A stretch of DNA of 64,000 bases from NCBI GenBank assembly GCA_907163345.1, contig CAJQUN010000035.1, forward strand, positions 3,035,973 to 3,099,972, read 5' to 3'. The notes beneath the pieces were generated by a model. The model searched no databases, was not told where the DNA came from, and saw only the letters and a list, made by a program, of their open reading frames with translations. The DNA comes from Haberlea rhodopensis (lineage: Eukaryota > Streptophyta > Magnoliopsida > Lamiales > Gesneriaceae). Numbering within the stretch: position 1 is the first letter of the stretch; each line of letters opens with the position of its first letter. Of the stretch, positions 35,314 through 47,620 are shown in pieces. A program made the translations under genes and the position numbers.

Positions 35314-38300
35314 GCTCGCATTGGATTTCTTCTTCCTCGGGCATGATCATGCGCGAATCCCAAACACTTCCATGTGCGGCCGTGAAGCTGCCGAATCTTG
35401 TGGTTTCTCTCAAAGTGGCAATACTTTGGCCTCCGTTTCTGATGCACTTTCTTTAAAGGCACGCCCTCGCTATAGATCACAGCGTGTACCTCAAACAGGT
35501 TGGCTTATTTGTCTTGTCTACTGTTTCAGTATCGATTAAATAAATGTGCATGGCCATTCAGTCTTACAACTCGATTGTTCTTTGGAACTGAGCATGCTCT
35601 TTATATGCCATCTTTAACATTTCGGTATTATTGCATGGTCTTAATTAGCTTAACCTGCTTAATTCAAATAATTTAATATGATGTCAAGCAAGTTCAGGTA
35701 ATGATGGCATGGTCCTCATAGGTTGCATTCGATGTTATTAAGATTTTGGTAACTTTTTATATGGTATTGATGGCATCCTGCTATTCATTATGAAAGATAT
35801 TGTTAGAGGGCCAAAGAAAATTTGTCATAGGTTTTATTTACGCATGATAACTAACATGGATATTGATATATGCCATTCAACTGATATATGTTGGTCGTTG
35901 CATTATATATATTCACCTTTTTTACTCCCTTACATTTTTACATATAGGAGACAAGAGAAAACAAATATGGGGAGTGTATTTTTGTCAGTTGGCTTTTACA
36001 GAGATGAAAAAGTATACTTTTTTAAAAAAACAAAAAACCTTGTAAGCCCAAAAAATTGCGTTCGAGCTAACGCAAGAATTTATAACCTCTTTAAATATAA
36101 AAATTAAGATTGGTTTTATGATATTTTCTTAAAAATATATATTACTGGTTTTCATTAATACAATATATACTCAAACATTTCAAGTTAGGGTGATCGAAAA
36201 AATAAATAAAAACAAAACAAAATTTACGTCTTTCTTCAAGTCAAGATTAATAATTGTTACAATCTGCATTACTTTGGTTTATTCCACACCATTTTCCCAA
36301 TCTGCATTCTCGATTTATATAGATGAACTATGTTAGCACATATTTCAAAAGCTTGGAAACAATATCTGGCAGCCATACTTTACTGGCCTTTGCGCTTATT
36401 TATTGATTGCTTACACCACTTTCCAAGTTCAGGTGGTCCCTTCTCTTGTTAATTTACCCAAGTTTATTATTATTATTTTTATTTTTTAAAAAAGGAATGC
36501 CACCTTCCGCAAGGCAGTCAGAACCTATTCGCGATGTCGGTGCACAAGTTCACCCTGCCGAGGTTCCTCGGTACAGGACACACCGCATCCCTCCTATAGG
36601 TTTGTCTCTTCGATATTTTTTCCCATGTTGTTGTTCGCCAATTTATTGATATTTGTTCATAGTCAAATTCACCTAATGCTTAACCAATATATACCCTGAA
36701 AAAAGAACCCCGGGAGTAGCACTTGATCATTTTACATCATAAACATTTTTTTAAAAATGTAGCTAGAATTTTGTGAAAATAGATTGTTTTAATATGTGGC
36801 CAATAGCGGAGGAACCTATGCTCTCCTAAAAAATAGTTATCTCTACTGTATATTAGCCTTCCATTGGTCTTATAGCATCGTTCGGTTTGTCACTCCATAG
36901 TTTCTCCCTATTTGCATTCAGCCCCTTTCATCTTTTTAGATATTTTATTCCTATGTGCCCCTTTGCTTATTTTATATAATACATTTCTTTGTGTTGCTTA
37001 TATTACCAGAGATATGTTCGTCCACACGTAAAACATTATAGGCCTATCTGCGCAAGAATTTTACACAGAAAATATCAAAGTAATGTTGCTACTGCTTCAT
37101 AGTTTCATACTTTTTTTACATATTTATGACTCATTAAATTATCCTATGCGTTCTTTTCTGTCATAGAAAGGGGTACCACCCATTGCAAATGTCAATCGTA
37201 GACTTCAAGATCGAGTTATGTTGATGAAGATAAGATCAAGTGTTTTTAATGGACAAAATGGGAAGGAAACTACGGTGTACACCTTACTGGCCATGGACTC
37301 GTCTGATCAATGCACTGGGATCGCACTTCCTCCAATACCCCCCACAAATAATTTACCTGATTCCCTTACAGCTATCAGCAAATTGAAAGGTACTTTTGTT
37401 GGTTATCCATTTGACTTTGCAAGTGTGATATTCGTACTGCATAACCATTTTTTAACAAATTACCTCCAGGAAGCAATGACCCAACAAAAAAAAAAACTCG
37501 ATTTTTGTGTTCCACTCATGCCAAAAAATCAGGATGCTTTTGAGTCTCATTCAACAAACTCAAGGGTGATCGTGAATTAGGTAATATATTCAGTTTCCCT
37601 CACTATCCACAAATAGACAAAAAAAACATGTAGCAAATCAGGCATCTTAACCTAGCCTTCAAATGATGCATAGTTGATACATCAATTAGAAGGCGCCTTA
37701 TCAAAGAGGGCAAGTCAAAGATTGATCAAGTGGATATAACAAATGAACAAGGTTAAAAGTTTTCTTATGATTGTTATATTTCTTATGATTATCGTTGCTT
37801 GCCACCATTGAAAACAATTTAAATTGGCATGTACTTTTACTCCGACATTCCCAGATGTTGTCATACCGCCTGAAGAAAATACATTCGGTATTGTCAATCT
37901 AAATGACAAAGATTCATCTGGTGACAATACAAAAATTACAGGTTCTTATTTGTACAACACATTTTCCATTTCAACAATCCACATGTTCAACAATCCACAT
38001 GCAAAATTAATTTCAAGCATTTGTGTACAATATATTATTTACGCGATGTTTGTATGTATGAAGATCTTGTTCGACCGAACATACGTCGTCGGTTATCCAA
38101 AACGACAGGACCCATCAAACACCAAAGAAGCCATCAAAATCATCTTGCAGATAACGAGCATTTCACTGCAAGTACATCCCAAATATATAATTTATCCACT
38201 GTTTACATTTGTACGACATTTAAATACGTTACTATTTTACAGACTTCCCAGAACGGTAACTTCCTACATCAATGAAGATAGAGAAATTTCCAACCCATAA

Positions 38301-38714
38301 AAGTAGTAAAAAAAAAGAGGAAAAAAAACCACTTTAAGCAATCCTCTTTATTTCTATTCAATAGATTCCTTTATTTTAATATCAAAGCCCCCTCCTAGAT
38401 GAAGCAACACTATGTATTTGACCTGAAAAAAAGCAATGTCCTGCAGTTGGCGAGACGAAAAAGAAACAAATGACGAAAAGGTCCTTGCATCATGTTGTTC
38501 TTGACGATAGCAGTTCTGGAGACGATATCGACCATCAGGAAAGCAACATACAAGGTAACAACGCCAAACTCTCGGCAAAATATCTATGGTTTATGCAAAT
38601 CCCCTTTTATTGTTCTTACTACTAAACTATAGATATATTTTTGGGTTATGTATTCTAGATCATGCTGACCAAACGGCGTCGATGAAGATATCAAAAAGGG
38701 GAAGGGATTATTGA
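35314..38714 (+). CDS. Unidentified multi-exon gene or gene fragments carried by the Helitron
   Basis: Several open segments join through GT/AG borders in matching phase 1: about 35314-35500, 36495-36599, 37171-37389, then less certain exons near 37472-37578, 37856-37941 and 38057-38168, and 38436-38554 joined to 38659-38714, where a TGA stop ends the frame. Two consecutive exon ends encode similar repeats (PRYRSQRVPQTG and PRYRTHRIPPIG). The C-terminal part is basic then acidic (KKKQMTKRS, DDSSSGDDIDH). The fourth exon ends in an in-frame stop next to its donor, so the gene may be broken. No known domain. It is either a host gene captured by the Helitron or the N-terminal part of a Helitron protein. 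Confidence 0.4.
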
Positions 38715-41555
38715 ATGCAAACAGCCATCCACTCCAATGACATACGAGACTTATTATACTTTTGTCAAATGGGCTTTTTTGCTCTATGATGTTATGCAGT
38801 TATTGTATAACATACCACTTCTGACTAACTTATTTTGCCAGGAAAAACTGCCCAACTTTATATGAATATGTTTATGTTAATGCGCTAGCCTCACTTGGTT
38901 ATGAACCAATTTTTTATCTTCTAGGTATACTTTGTTCGCTTTACAATATGTTGGATATATAAATTAGTGGTCTTGCTTACATTCCCATTCATTTAATCTT
39001 TTGATGACTGTTCTCTTAGGAGTTGCCATTAAAATATATGTTTACCAACATTTGTGATCGGTTTAAGTATATGTTTACCAACATTTGCAATCAATTACTA
39101 ATACTAGAAATTCATTGGGTGTTGTCCTTTGTCCTTTATCAATACGAGTATAAAAAAGTGTCTGGTAGCAATTTAATCCATATCTATGTAAGCATCATAA
39201 TAGTCCATCTATTTTTACCTACAACCAGTTTTAATTCTTGCTGCACGTTGACAGTTCATTTAATAGCCAATTCCTATTAGCAAAACTTCGTGCTACAGGT
39301 CATCTGCCCAAAACGAACAATCAACGGGCAACGCCAGGCACCGCACCTTGCGCGGTGCGTAACAACTAGTATATATATAAATGACTATCATCCTTTCATC
39401 AAATTAATTGTAACAAGACAATATTCGTTATCCTTCACCAAATAATATCCATGCACTCCTCCATCTTTTCCTCATCCAATAGTAATATAAATTCATGAAG
39501 TAGAAATATAACTCTGCTTTCAACATAATGTATAGCCAACATTTTTTCACATGCTTAATGACAAAGCACTACAAAATATTTCTTAAATTCAAAAGTATGG
39601 GTCGTTGAATTTATATGATCAAACAAAGCTATTAATCCCTTGTTATTCCATTACATTTATAATAAAAAGAATGTCTTAACCTATTACAGAATAAAAGTTC
39701 CTTCTTAATTTTCTATTCTTTCACATACTTCTAACTATTTGACATGATGATTTCTTAAACAAGTTTTGTTTTATATTATACTGCATAACTCATGAAATCA
39801 ACACAATAATATGTGTTGGCTTTATCCCTCTTAGTACAGAAATTCTAAAATTATTTCTGTAACTTTATCAAACCAAAATCAAGGAAGTTTATGAAACTTA
39901 CGCCTCTACAAACGTGCGACGCGATCCTTGTAGCTTAGCTGACTCTACAAGGTATTTTTACATATTTTGAAAATATGGATCCAAGGTCGGCATGCTGACT
40001 CTAGTCCTTCTCCCTTGACTCATCATTTGCATATACTGTATAGGTTTTTGGTTGGATCCAACGCCAAACTCTCGGCAAAATATCTATGGTTTATGCAAAT
40101 CCCCTTTTATTGTTCTTACTACTAAACTATAGATATATTTTTGGGTTATGTATTCTAGATCATGCTGACCAAACGGCGTCGATGAAGATATCAAAAAGGG
40201 GAAGGGATTATTGAATGCAAACAGCCATCCACTCCAATGACATACGAGACTTATTATACTTTTGTCAAATGGGCTTTTTTGCTCTATGATGTTATGCAGT
40301 TATTGTATAACATACCACTTCTGACTAACTTATTTTGCCAGGAAAAACTGCCCAACTTTATATGAATATGTTTATGTTAATGCGCTAGCCTCACTTGGTT
40401 ATGAACCAATTTTTTATCTTCTAGGTATACTTTGTTCGCTTTACAATATGTTGGATATATAAATTAGTGGTCTTGCTTACATTCCCATTCATTTAATCTT
40501 TTGATGACTGTTCTCTTAGGAGTTGCCATTAAAATATATGTTTACCAACATTTGTGATCGGTTTAAGTATATGTTTACCAACATTTGCAATCAATTACTA
40601 ATACTAGAAATTCATTGGGTGTTGTCCTTTGTCCTTTATCAATACGAGTATAAAAAAGTGTCTGGTAGCAATTTAATCCATATCTATGTAAGCATCATAA
40701 TAGTCCATCTATTTTTACCTACAACCAGTTTTAATTCTTGCTGCACGTTGACAGTTCATTTAATAGCCAATTCCTATTAGCAAAACTTCGTGCTACAGGT
40801 CATCTGCCCAAAACGAACAATCAACGGGCAACGCCAGGCACCGCACCTTGCGCGGTGCGTAACAACTAGTATATATATAAATGACTATCATCCTTTCATC
40901 AAATTAATTGTAACAAGACAATATTCGTTATCCTTCACCAAATAATATCCATGCACTCCTCCATCTTTTCCTCATCCAATAGTAATATAAATTCATGAAG
41001 TAGAAATATAACTCTGCTTTCAACATAATGTATAGCCAACATTTTTTCACATGCTTAATGACAAAGCACTACAAAATATTTCTTAAATTCAAAAGTATGG
41101 GTCGTTGAATTTATATGATCAAACAAAGCTATTAATCCCTTGTTATTCCATTACATTTATAATAAAAAGAATGTCTTAACCTATTACAGAATAAAAGTTC
41201 CTTCTTAATTTTCTATTCTTTCACATACTTCTAACTATTTGACATGATGATTTCTTAAACAAGTTTTGTTTTATATTATACTGCATAACTCATGAAATCA
41301 ACACAATAATATGTGTTGGCTTTATCCCTCTTAGTACAGAAATTCTAAAATTATTTCTGTAACTTTATCAAACCAAAATCAAGGAAGTTTATGAAACTTA
41401 CGCCTCTACAAACGTGCGACGCGATCCTTGTAGCTTAGCTGACTCTACAAGGTATTTTTACATATTTTGAAAATATGGATCCAAGGTCGGCATGCTGACT
41501 CTAGTCCTTCTCCCTTGACTCATCATTTGCATATACTGTATAGGTTTTTGGTTGG
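38559..41555 (+). repeat. Exact 1,497-bp direct tandem duplication
   Basis: 38559-40055 and 40059-41555 are identical in every line compared, separated by the three bases ATC, so the period is exactly 1,500 bp. Each unit starts inside the Helitron (within the intron before the last exon at 38659), contains the last exon, the Helitron 3' hairpin and CTAG, and then about 690 bp of host flank. The identical frames at 39023 and 40523 (85 codons) show the same period but have no family. Confidence 0.95.
40866..40869 (+). other. Second copy of the Helitron 3' terminus
   Basis: The CTAG end and its hairpin (40838-40858) are repeated here because of the tandem duplication. A matching 5' end is missing, so this copy is an orphan terminus. 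Confidence 0.75.
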
Positions 41556-42346
41556 GTTGTGAGAGGTACAACCTTGGTTATTTTTGTGGTATACATATAT
41601 CTATAAAGCCTTGTACATTATATAATGATAAATGTCTATGATTAGATGATATGAAATTGCAAGTTCCGCTGCCATTAAATATTATGCTATCTGCCTCATT
41701 TGTATGTGTTATGTGTAAGGCTGTCACAAATGAGTTGGTATCAGGGCAAATGTTCGAGGTTATGTAGACTGTTACATCCGATACGTTGACTGATTTGGAT
41801 TCTGGGTGCACATGCACGAGCACGTCAACTTTTTAAAAATTTTAGTACGTGTAAGCCTATTAAAAGCTTCTATATATATATATATCATGAAAACAATTTA
41901 AGTATACCAGAACTTATATCATTCTTATATCATTTATAATATGAATTTCTTAACAAAATATTATTATTATTCAAAAGGTCATCTTCAAAAATAAGGTTAA
42001 GAGGAAAATTTATATGATAGTAAAATCTTTATTTGGGGTTTTGCTAATCTAATATTCTATTTCTCAATCTTTTTCTTTTTCTTTTCCTTCATTTTTCTTT
42101 TGGAAAATTAAGAAGGTTTAACAATAAGTCGCGACCTTATAAAACTTAGATCGCAACTTAGTAAAACTTAGTTTGTCTGAAAGCGTCACATGCAAGATCG
42201 GAGCGCTAATGCCCTCGATGAGGGTGGAAGGATTATGTGACTTAGATTGCTGCCATAATGCCATTGTCCGGAGTAGTAATTATTGGATGAGAGTTGAACG
42301 AGGAACCACATGCTTTACGAATGAGTAGTAGCTCATTGAATATACT
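41556..42346. other. Intergenic DNA between the duplication and the small foldback
   Basis: AT-rich flank. No gene is supported; the minus frame at 41578-41823 has no family. Confidence 0.4.
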
Positions 42347-43072
42347 AATGCAAACATGGGCAGGTTACAAATCTATTGTAATCCGCCACTGTGTGGCAAG
42401 CATTACAAAAATTTGGGGTACCGCCTCACACAACAGCGGGCATTGCCAATAGTCTGCCACTGCCGAAGGCCGACGCTACTTTAATTTTTTTTAAAAAAAA
42501 TTGTTTTTTATAATAAAATATTGAGAAAATCACATTATAGCGGCACCTAGAACATCCGAATTTCTTGCGAGTCCCGATAAAATTACATCAGACCACTTGC
42601 TTCCAACTTTGACAGAGAGATATAACTGCTAATGATTATTATATAGCATTGTTCTTTTTTTTTTGTTTGTTTTGTATCCCGTAGTGAAAGTGAACTGATT
42701 TATCAAGACTGGTCAATGTGTCTACCCTTTGCAGTCAGTTCAAGATTTCACTATGATCACGAGAGAAAATAGTACAAGCTCTTTGTTATATTATCTTACT
42801 CTTTCAACTCTCTAACCACGAACTAAGAACTTATTTTACCTGTTAGTTGTGTCCAATTAAAATGTGTTTCAACGAATAATCAATCATAACATTGTTTTGG
42901 GAATTTTTTTTAAAAAATTAAAGGAGTGTCTACAGTAAAGGACACTCTTTTCTTGACAGCGTCATCTTCAGCCAGATGTTGCTGTGTGTGGCGGACCTTG
43001 CCAAATTTTTGGTAAGGTCCGCCACACATAGTGGTGATTACATTATATTTGTAATCCACCCACATTTGCATT
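42347..43072. mobile_element. Foldback MITE with about 100-bp inverted arms
   Basis: The left arm from AATGCAAACATGGGCAGG matches the reverse complement of the right arm ending CCCACATTTGCATT, and the similarity continues through TTACAAAT, GTAATC and GTGTGGC blocks. Inside the right arm lies a hairpin of about 19 bp (GTGTGGCGGACCTTGCCAAA and its complement, one mismatch; about 42987-43028). TSD not resolved. No coding capacity. Confidence 0.65.
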
Positions 43073-44574
43073 TATTCTGAAAAAAAAAATTAATTTGATT
43101 TTTTTTCAAACTCAAACTAAGTGCCCTAGCTAAGAATCATGCTCAAGTCTAGGCACCAAAGGCTCTATCCCATATGAAAGACATCTTTCCTTGGATAAGC
43201 ACTTCTATACCGGGTTATAGTGTTTGTGTATTTAGACTGTCTTTCCTATCTAATAATGTTCGACCAATTTGAACTTGTAACCAATATTTTAAGTACACAA
43301 AAATGAAGATTGGGTAGGTGCAAGGAATACATAAAAAAGTTCGATTTCAGCAAAAACGGGGGAAAATAGTGAACCTATGAGACCGTATTAAGCGCAAAGA
43401 AAAAAAACAGAAGTGAAACGATAATTGTTTATATTAAATTTTAAATTATCTTTTAAATTTTAAAATATTTTAATAGTAGAAAATATTTTGACCATTAGAA
43501 CCTAAAGGCTAAATCCTTTCAGCCTTCAAAAAAAAAAATTAAAACCCAATATTTAGGATTTTAAGACATCGTTAAAAACTTGAAAATTATAATTAAGCAT
43601 GTTCATTTTTTTTACTTAATCTATTAACCAACTAGATATAAGTTTATAGAAAAAAATTTAAAAACACATTTTTCTTTTAAACTCTTAAGCTCGTGCTAAA
43701 CCACTCAATCTCGTAAAACTAGAACGTTTTTGTCACGCTTGGCATTTTTTGGAATGCTGCTTTTAACATTTGAATTTTAGACATGTTTCCCAGATTACAG
43801 CTAAAACTAAGTATATGTCTACTCCAATTAGTTTGAACTTTCGACAAAAGTGGCTTCAACAAATCCATTTACACCCGATATGTAACATGGGTTTCAGGTT
43901 AATAGCTTCTTCATATGCTAGGTAGTTCAGCACAGTGTACAGCATGGGGTTTATGGGAAGTAATTCCGCTATAGAGGTTTTGTAAATGGTACAGTGGAAT
44001 GTGGATGTTAGACCATGAGACAAAGGAAATTAGATGAGGAATATGTCGATATATTGGGATATCTGGGTGTATACAGCTAGGAGATCAAACATGGCAGGAG
44101 AGGCTAATTCGGAATACTACTGCCAACTTGAGCAACACTGCGGGGAAAAAAGGAAAGTTGGTGGCGCTATCCTACCCGTGTTTATTGTTGGATATCAGGG
44201 TCGCTTCATTGCGGCCATCAATAAATTGGTAATTCAAGCCATTATATAAGAAAAACCAATTTTATATCACCAAAGATGTATATAAAATATGAAATGGTAT
44301 CAAACCCACTAAAAAAAACATAAATTACTCGCATAAACCACAACTTTCATCACCAAGAAACGCAAAGCCGATGCTGTTGAATTCAAGCACAGACTAACAA
44401 ACTGCTTTTGCCACGACCAAGAACCCAGAACTTAAAAACCGTATAAAAGTTTCACTACAAAACATTCCAATAGCAGAAAATGAGTTTCAATGGCACAACA
44501 AGCATAAAAGATTGAGTAGCAACACCAGATTACATAAAAAATGAAACGCCAAAATGAGAATGCTCACCAAACAA
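43073..44574. other. Intergenic DNA downstream of profilin B
   Basis: AT-rich DNA without a supported gene. The last 200 bp (from about 44380) match the 3' flank of profilin A and include the probable 3' UTR of profilin B. The frame at 44034-44249 (+) is short and has no family. Confidence 0.45.
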
Positions 44575-46531
44575 TTAAAGGCCCTGTTCAATAAGATAAT
44601 CACCAATCTTCTCAACAACCATGTTGCACTGGCCTGGAGTCATGGGTTCATCATAGATGCCAATGATCAAGGCTTGGCTGGTCTTTTTTACTGTAATACC
44701 ACCAGCTCCCTGAATCATATTAACACATTTGTTCAAAAATTAATTACATTCAAAGGTAACACGTCAACAGCTAGCTTCAGTTCTTGGAGATGTACTTTTT
44801 AAAAGAATCATGTTTGTTCCGCTTATCAATTTAATAAAAAGTGCACCACCAGCGCATTTTCATTTCTAGACGAAAATCCCAAAAATATAGGATACTTTAC
44901 GATCCCACCCTTGAAGTAATTACATCTTATAAATTGTGTTGCCCAAGCTCATAGTACAACACTTGAACCACGTGTTGCGCCAAGCTTGAGCCTGGCTTAA
45001 ATACAGAATTTTCATTTATATAAATATATTTAAATGAATCTCCATGGTTTGGTCTAAAACAAACTACAAAGGAGTTCCTGCGGTGACATGTCATATCTCA
45101 ATTGGTTCCTTATTTTCTTCCTTCCTCTCAATATTCAACATCAGGAATATATTTACGACTGATATTGGTTTTTTAAAGAATACGCTTCAAGGGCATCTAA
45201 CTTCATTGTTTTAGGCTTCCGTTTACATTCCTAATCTAAATCCTAAATTTAAACCAACCGCGAGACACTTTAAGTAAAGCACAAATATAAGCTTGTTAAC
45301 CCATGAATTTGAGAAGGAAAAAGTTACCTTCTTTCCTCGAATGACAGCCCCGGCCTCACCTTGGATAACCATATACTTGGTGCCCCCAAGGTGTAACCCA
45401 GTAGGAGCTAATGTCCCCGGAGTTTCAAAGTCAGTTGTGATAGCAGTTATCTCCTCAAGCTTAAACTGCATCAACATTAATTTCACATTGGAAAAACTTA
45501 GAATCATTCATTAACTAGACTGACTATATACAAATTAGACAGCATGCCCTTACAAAATTTGCTGCAACTGAAAATACCAAATATCAATTGTCATCCAAAT
45601 TTGCTATTAATAATCATTTTGTATTTCTATTACATTTAATCCGTTTATTGAAAAATGAAATATTGGATGTTGATGTAGCCACTTCAAAAATTTGCGTACG
45701 ATGTTCTAAAAGAGAGTCAATTCCACCAAATACAATGGAATTGTAGTGCATGAAGTACACTTTGAAGTGACTAACATGTGCTATAAATATTAAAGGTTCC
45801 CACGTTGCAGCTGATCAATTTTTGTGAGCAGACAAAATGGTGCATGCTGGATTTGGTAGTAGCCTCCACATTTAGATTTAAAGTAAAATCAAAACTCGAG
45901 ATGTAATTTTTCCAAAGGCAATAAAAGGATTTGATGCAGCGATCATTGCACCCAGAGCAGCTAACTCAACTCTTTCTTACGCCAAGATTTCTTTAGAGTT
46001 GGAAAAATTCCAGAAAATTCATTAATTCAGAGTTCACATAACTTCCTAGCTTAAATTCCCGTGTAAGGTCGTCACCAATCGAAAACTGATAAACACTCAC
46101 TCATTCAGCAATAAACACTAAAACTGTATTTTACTTGATATATTCGGCTTTCTACGTAAGCCATCATAAACATCAGAAATCAAAAAAGCAATTAAACAGG
46201 ATCCAAAACATTATAAAATTCATTTAGTAGCTGGATCGAACCAACCGAATCAAATCAGAATTCAACACAACAAAATAAAAACAATCAGCTGCCAAAAAAC
46301 GGATCTCCTCAGTCAAATCACGCAAGCATCCACCAGAATTTCAGATCCGACGATTGAAAGAAGAACTGTAGTACAAAACTGCGAGAAAAATGAAAAACAA
46401 GGAAAAACCTGAGGGAAATTGGAGCTCTGAGCCCAAACGGTGCCGTCAAGGCCAACAATAGCGGCGGAGGTGAGGTGGCAGCCGTCGATGTCCGCCATCA
46501 AGTGGTCATCTATGTAAGATTGCCACGACAT
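44575..46531 (-). CDS. PRF: Profilin (copy B)
   Basis: Three exons, 46531-46409, 45465-45328 and 44709-44575, give 131 residues with the same structure and phases as copy A. It begins MSWQSYIDDHLMADIDGCHL and ends GDYLIEQGL. The open frame continues 10 codons upstream of this ATG, but all plant profilins begin MSWQ, so 46531 is the start. It differs from copy A at about 10 of 131 positions, mostly conservative (D45E, A56T, P to A in the GEPGAV loop). Homologous introns and flanks show a tandem duplication that was later separated by transposons. Confidence 0.97.
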
Positions 46532-46874
46532 CTTGGTAGGAATGACCTGCTCTGGTGACACGAAGGCGTGTTTGGTTGTAATGTATTAATAATAAAATAT
46601 ATATCCTATAAATAAATAGAGAAGAAAAGAGAAAGTGGTAGTAGCGTGAAATCAACGGGAAAGGGAGAGAGTGCGGTGCTATTCGTGTCATTGTGGTCCT
46701 GCGCTTTAAAATAATTTTTTTAATTTTTTTTATGAAATTCATAATTTTTTTTTTTATTTTGGGTGTTTCGTGTCTTCCTTCCAATTGTGTCTAGATTATT
46801 CGATTGGTATATATATATCTAGATTATTCGATTGATATATATATATATATAATTTTTGAAATTGTAAAATAGCA
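46532..46874. other. Upstream region of profilin B
   Basis: Promoter and 5' UTR of profilin B. TATATATCC near 46598-46606 lies about 70 bp upstream of the start codon and might act as a TATA region on the minus strand. Two short TATATA-rich direct repeats (TCTAGATTATTCGATTG and its copy) lie near 46790-46850. Confidence 0.45.
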
Positions 46875-47620
46875 TTATTTTAGGGTAAAAACTGGAACAA
46901 TTTTCCCGAATATCCTGTCTGCAAATTGTTTTAAGTGTGTCGTACATACCACAATTGAGGTTATATATGTCTTTTCATGTATTTTCTACAGGAATTTTAA
47001 GAAAAAAATCCATTGATCGTGGGTATACTCGTAAAATTCTTTTTCATGTATTTCTGATGGGTATACTAGTAAAATTTCTGCATAAAATATATGAAAAGAT
47101 ATACATACAGGGACGAAACCAGGATTTTGTTGTTGGGTGGGCTAAACTACGTATAATATAAAAATTTGTACATAGGATTAATTGTTTTTTTTTGTTTTAA
47201 AAAAAAACAATTTTTTGAGCTAAGCCCAAATGATAAGGACACCATCTACAGCAATACTCAAATTCACAAAAATATCTCCCAATAATTCTTGTTCGCCTTC
47301 TTCTCTGTTCATCAATGGTGGATTCACAGTGAACTCCCCCACTATCGATCCACACAGCCAGGGCTTCAAACAGGAGGTGGCTAGCCTATAATAGTCAACA
47401 CTTCAATTCCCTTCTTCTCAGTTCATCATTGACAGGATTCACTGGGAACTCACCCATCATCGATCCACACAAAGCCAGGGCTCCAACCATCGGGTGGAGC
47501 CTGGGCTGAAGCCCAGGCTAGCCACCCCCTGGTTTCGTCCCTGTATACATACCCTCAATCGTGTCATGTGCCACGCATGTGAGGGAATTTATGTTTTAAC
47601 CACACCTTAACTCATCACAT
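46875..47620. mobile_element. Second MULE-type foldback copy, split by a hAT MITE
   Basis: Shares with 6167-6626 the phrases GGAACAATTTTC, CTTTTCATGTATTTTCT, GGTATACTCGTAAAATT and AAAAGATATAC in the same order. The copy is interrupted at 47108-47543 by the hAT MITE and resumes with CCCTCAATCGTGTCATGTGC. Outer ends are degraded and no TSD is visible. Confidence 0.6.
47108..47543. mobile_element. hAT MITE (436 bp) with 8-bp TSD
   Basis: Perfect 16-bp terminal inverted repeats CAGGGACGAAACCAGG / CCTGGTTTCGTCCCTG and an exact 8-bp TSD TATACATA (47100-47107 and 47544-47551). The interior holds an imperfect tandem duplication of about 110 bp around the phrase ATCGATCCACACA. The termini differ at two of 16 positions from the left end of the large hAT element at 48716. 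Confidence 0.92.

Larger units (their letters stand above)
33404..39369 (+). mobile_element. Helitron (about 6 kb) between the profilin genes
   Basis: The 3' end is typical: a GC hairpin with a 7-bp stem (GCACCGC at 39338-39344 and GCGGTGC at 39352-39358), 7 nt, then CTAG at 39366-39369 followed by T, in an AT-rich target. The 5' end is not certain: no clear A|TC junction was seen, and a 30-bp direct repeat (33374-33403 and 39370-39399) flanks the insert. The interior is pyrimidine-rich on the plus strand and contains exon-like segments. No Rep/helicase domain was found, so it is non-autonomous. Confidence 0.65.

Noticed and set aside
39023..39280. 85-codon frame repeated identically at 40523-40780
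   Set aside because: The repetition comes from the 1.5-kb tandem duplication. No family, no exon signals.
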